Assembly: GCA_945957245.1 (NCBI GenBank)
Contig: CAMFLD010000004.1
Location: forward strand, 1-23,588
Source: an uncultured Flavobacterium sp.
GTDB taxonomy: Bacteria; Bacteroidota; Bacteroidia; Flavobacteriales; Flavobacteriaceae
Reading direction: 5' to 3'
DNA: 23,588 nt
Position 1 is the first letter of the stretch; each line of letters starts with the position of its first letter. The notes under the pieces were generated by a model, which was given only the letters and a program-made list of their open reading frames with translations, made no database searches and was not told the origin of the DNA. Position numbers and translations under genes: made by a program. This document shows, in pieces, positions 21,969-23,588 of the stretch.

Positions 21969-23375
21969 ATGAGTACCAATAATTTTACGAGATCTGATTT
22001 TGGTGATGATTTTATCTGGGGAGTTTCCTCATCAGCACTGCAAACAGAGGGAGCCCATAACGTTGATGGCAAAGGACTGTCCATTTGGGATGTCTTTGTC
22101 ACTCAAAAAAATAAAATACTGAATAACGACAACCATTTTGAAGCTTCAGATTTTTATACCAACTATAAAAAAGATATTGATCTCATCAAACAATTAGGAA
22201 TTCCCAATTTCAGATTTTCATTATCCTGGAGCAGGATTATTCCTGATGGTATTGGAGAAATTAATCAGGCCGGACTTAATTTTTATCATAAGGTAATAGA
22301 TTATTGTTTGGCAAATGGTATACAACCTTACATAACATTATATCATTGGGATTTACCGCATGAATTAGAATTAAAAGGCGGTTGGTCCAATAGGGATATT
22401 TTAGAATGGTTTAGGGATTATGTTACAGTATGCGTGGATGCTTTCAAAAACAAAGTAAAGTATTGGATGGTACTCAACGAACCTATGGTATTCACTGGAG
22501 CCGGTTACTTTTTGGGATTGCATGCACCCGGAAAAAAAGGATTTAAAAACTTTATTCCTGCTATGCATCATGCGGTACTCTGTCAGGCTGTTGGGTATAA
22601 TACAATCAAAGAAATTAATCCCAAAGCTAATGTTGGCAGTACATTCTCCTGCTCCTATATTACATCCTATTCCTTAAATGATAAGGATATCCTTGCTTCC
22701 AAAAGAGTTGATGCACTTCTAAACAGATTGTTTATTGAACCCTCATTAGGAATGGGCTATCCTGAGGATATTCTCCCTTTTTTAAAAAAGGTTAAAAACT
22801 ACATGATGGAAGGAGATAAAGAGCTTATGAAAGTGGAATTTGATTTCATTGGGATACAAAATTACACCAGGGAAGTTGTAGCTTTTAGCATTTTTACTCC
22901 TCATATCAATGCAAGAATTATTCCGGCGGATAAAAGAAAAGTATTCTACACATCGATGGATTGGGAAGTCTATCCGGAAGCTATTTATCGAATGATTGAG
23001 AAATTCCAAAAATATGAGGGAGTAAAAAAAATTCTGATAACCGAAAACGGAGCCTCATTTCCGGATGAAGTTGTTAATAATGCTGTGAAAGATCATAATA
23101 GACTTCATTTTATAAAATCATATTTGGAACAGGTGTTGAGAGCCAAACAAAATTTCCAAAAACTTCAAGGTTACTTTATTTGGTCGCTAACGGACAATTT
23201 TGAATGGTCAGAAGGATTAAAACAAAGATTCGGATTAATACATATTGATTATGCAACTCAAAAAAGAACCATCAAGGATTCTGGAAAATGGTATGCTGAA
23301 TTTCTTCAAAACAAAGAGACGAAATCCATTCAAAATGAAACGATTGAAAAAATAAAAGGCAACACAACACCCTAA
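21969..23375 (+). CDS. Glycoside hydrolase family 1 (beta-glucosidase-like)
   Basis: A 468-residue protein, the usual length for a single-domain GH1 enzyme. Motifs in order: FIWGVSSSALQTEGAHNVDG (residues 15-34), the HWDLP loop (126-130), the acid/base VLNEP with Glu171, the nucleophile ITENGAS with Glu359, and the C-terminal WSLTDNFEWSEGLKQRFGLI region. All expected catalytic residues are present. GH1 enzymes hydrolyse beta-linked gluco-, galacto- or related glycosides, often with retention; the exact substrate cannot be read from sequence. No signal peptide is seen, so it should act in the cytoplasm, next to the glycosyltransferase with which it forms an operon. A putative-substrate cycle of attachment and removal of a sugar is an inference. 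Confidence 0.95.
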   Translation: MSTNNFTRSDFGDDFIWGVSSSALQTEGAHNVDGKGLSIWDVFVTQKNKILNNDNHFEASDFYTNYKKDIDLIKQLGIPNFRFSLSWSRIIPDGIGEINQAGLNFYHKVIDYCLANGIQPYITLYHWDLPHELELKGGWSNRDILEWFRDYVTVCVDAFKNKVKYWMVLNEPMVFTGAGYFLGLHAPGKKGFKNFIPAMHHAVLCQAVGYNTIKEINPKANVGSTFSCSYITSYSLNDKDILASKRVDALLNRLFIEPSLGMGYPEDILPFLKKVKNYMMEGDKELMKVEFDFIGIQNYTREVVAFSIFTPHINARIIPADKRKVFYTSMDWEVYPEAIYRMIEKFQKYEGVKKILITENGASFPDEVVNNAVKDHNRLHFIKSYLEQVLRAKQNFQKLQGYFIWSLTDNFEWSEGLKQRFGLIHIDYATQKRTIKDSGKWYAEFLQNKETKSIQNETIEKIKGNTTP

Positions 23376-23437
23376 AAATTACTGTTAAATAACGTTTTGA
23401 TAACTTTCTGAAAGTAAAGCATAGCAGGGTCAAAGGT

Positions 23438-23445
23438 TATCTTTG
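23438..23445 (+). promoter_or_regulatory. Possible -7 box for the 23471 gene
   Basis: TATCTTTG matches TAnnTTTG exactly, 25 bp before the ATG at 23471. No tandem boxes and no clear -33 element upstream. The 60 bases after the glycosidase stop show no terminator. Confidence 0.35.
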
Positions 23446-23470
23446 GGCGGTTATAATTTAATGAATTACA

Positions 23471-23588
23471 ATGCAAAACAAATCTAAACATTTTGGTCTT
23501 TTTTTATTCATTTGCATTTTGCTCCTGCCAATCAAATCCTTTTCACAATGCTTTCAGATACAGAGTATTTTAGTGGATGCTTGTGGTC
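23471..23588 (+). CDS. Secreted protein, N-terminal 39 residues only
   Basis: The frame from the ATG at 23471 stays open to the right edge. It starts with a signal peptide (MQNKSKHFGLFLFICILLLP, then IKSFS before Gln) and continues CFQIQSILVDACG. In flavobacteria, a start of the form C-x-I-x-S-I-L-V-D-A-C-G is common in large extracellular proteins with T9SS sorting domains. I recall this from pattern memory; the remainder lies outside the window. Confidence 0.7.
   Translation, partial: MQNKSKHFGLFLFICILLLPIKSFSQCFQIQSILVDACG

Overview
The window looks like a chromosomal segment from a Bacteroidota bacterium, most likely a flavobacterium. The signs are a C-terminal type IX secretion (T9SS) sorting domain, a two-component-propeller (Reg_prop/Y_Y_Y) sensor, signal peptides cut just before Gln, few Shine-Dalgarno sites, and -7 boxes of the form TAnnTTTG. 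Base composition is AT-rich.

Layout. Positions 1-2069 (minus) hold the N-terminal part of a large propeller sensor that runs off the left edge. Positions 2204-7135 hold two paralogous small secreted proteins (2204-2830 minus, 6512-7135 plus) on either side of a 994-residue delta-60-repeat protein with a T9SS signal. Positions 7298-10069 hold a two-gene operon (secreted protein plus DUF3298-like lipoprotein), a signal-anchored protein of unknown function and a membrane-anchored probable beta-flower protein. Positions 10119-16542 hold a minus-strand operon of five tandem paralogs of about 370-390 residues (unknown family, strongly conserved C-terminal helical segment), ending in a small secreted protein. 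Positions 16543-19530 are gene-poor: one small gene, a broken gene, a 302-residue unknown protein and remnants that may include a piece of the paralog family and of an Rhs core. Then come a small secreted Cys-rich protein (19562), an RraB-like gene (20153), a glycosyltransferase plus family-1 glycosidase operon (20925-23375), and the start of a secreted protein at the right edge.

Main result. Eight transcription units, on both strands, carry the same upstream arrangement: two 9-bp direct repeats (about RCAnTTACn) separated by exactly 12 bp, i.e. a 21-bp period, placed in most cases 31 bp before a TAnnTTTG-like -7 box and 50-100 bp before the start codon. This is the geometry of LytTR-type response-regulator sites. 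It ties otherwise unrelated uncharacterised genes (secreted proteins, the T9SS delta-60 protein, the paralog operon) into one apparent regulon. The propeller sensor, the glycosyltransferase/glycosidase operon, the RraB-like gene and the 18141 gene lack a convincing copy. I infer, but cannot show, that the edge-truncated sensor or a regulator beside it controls this set.

Limits: all similarity statements are from memory and by-eye alignment; no database search or motif statistics were run.
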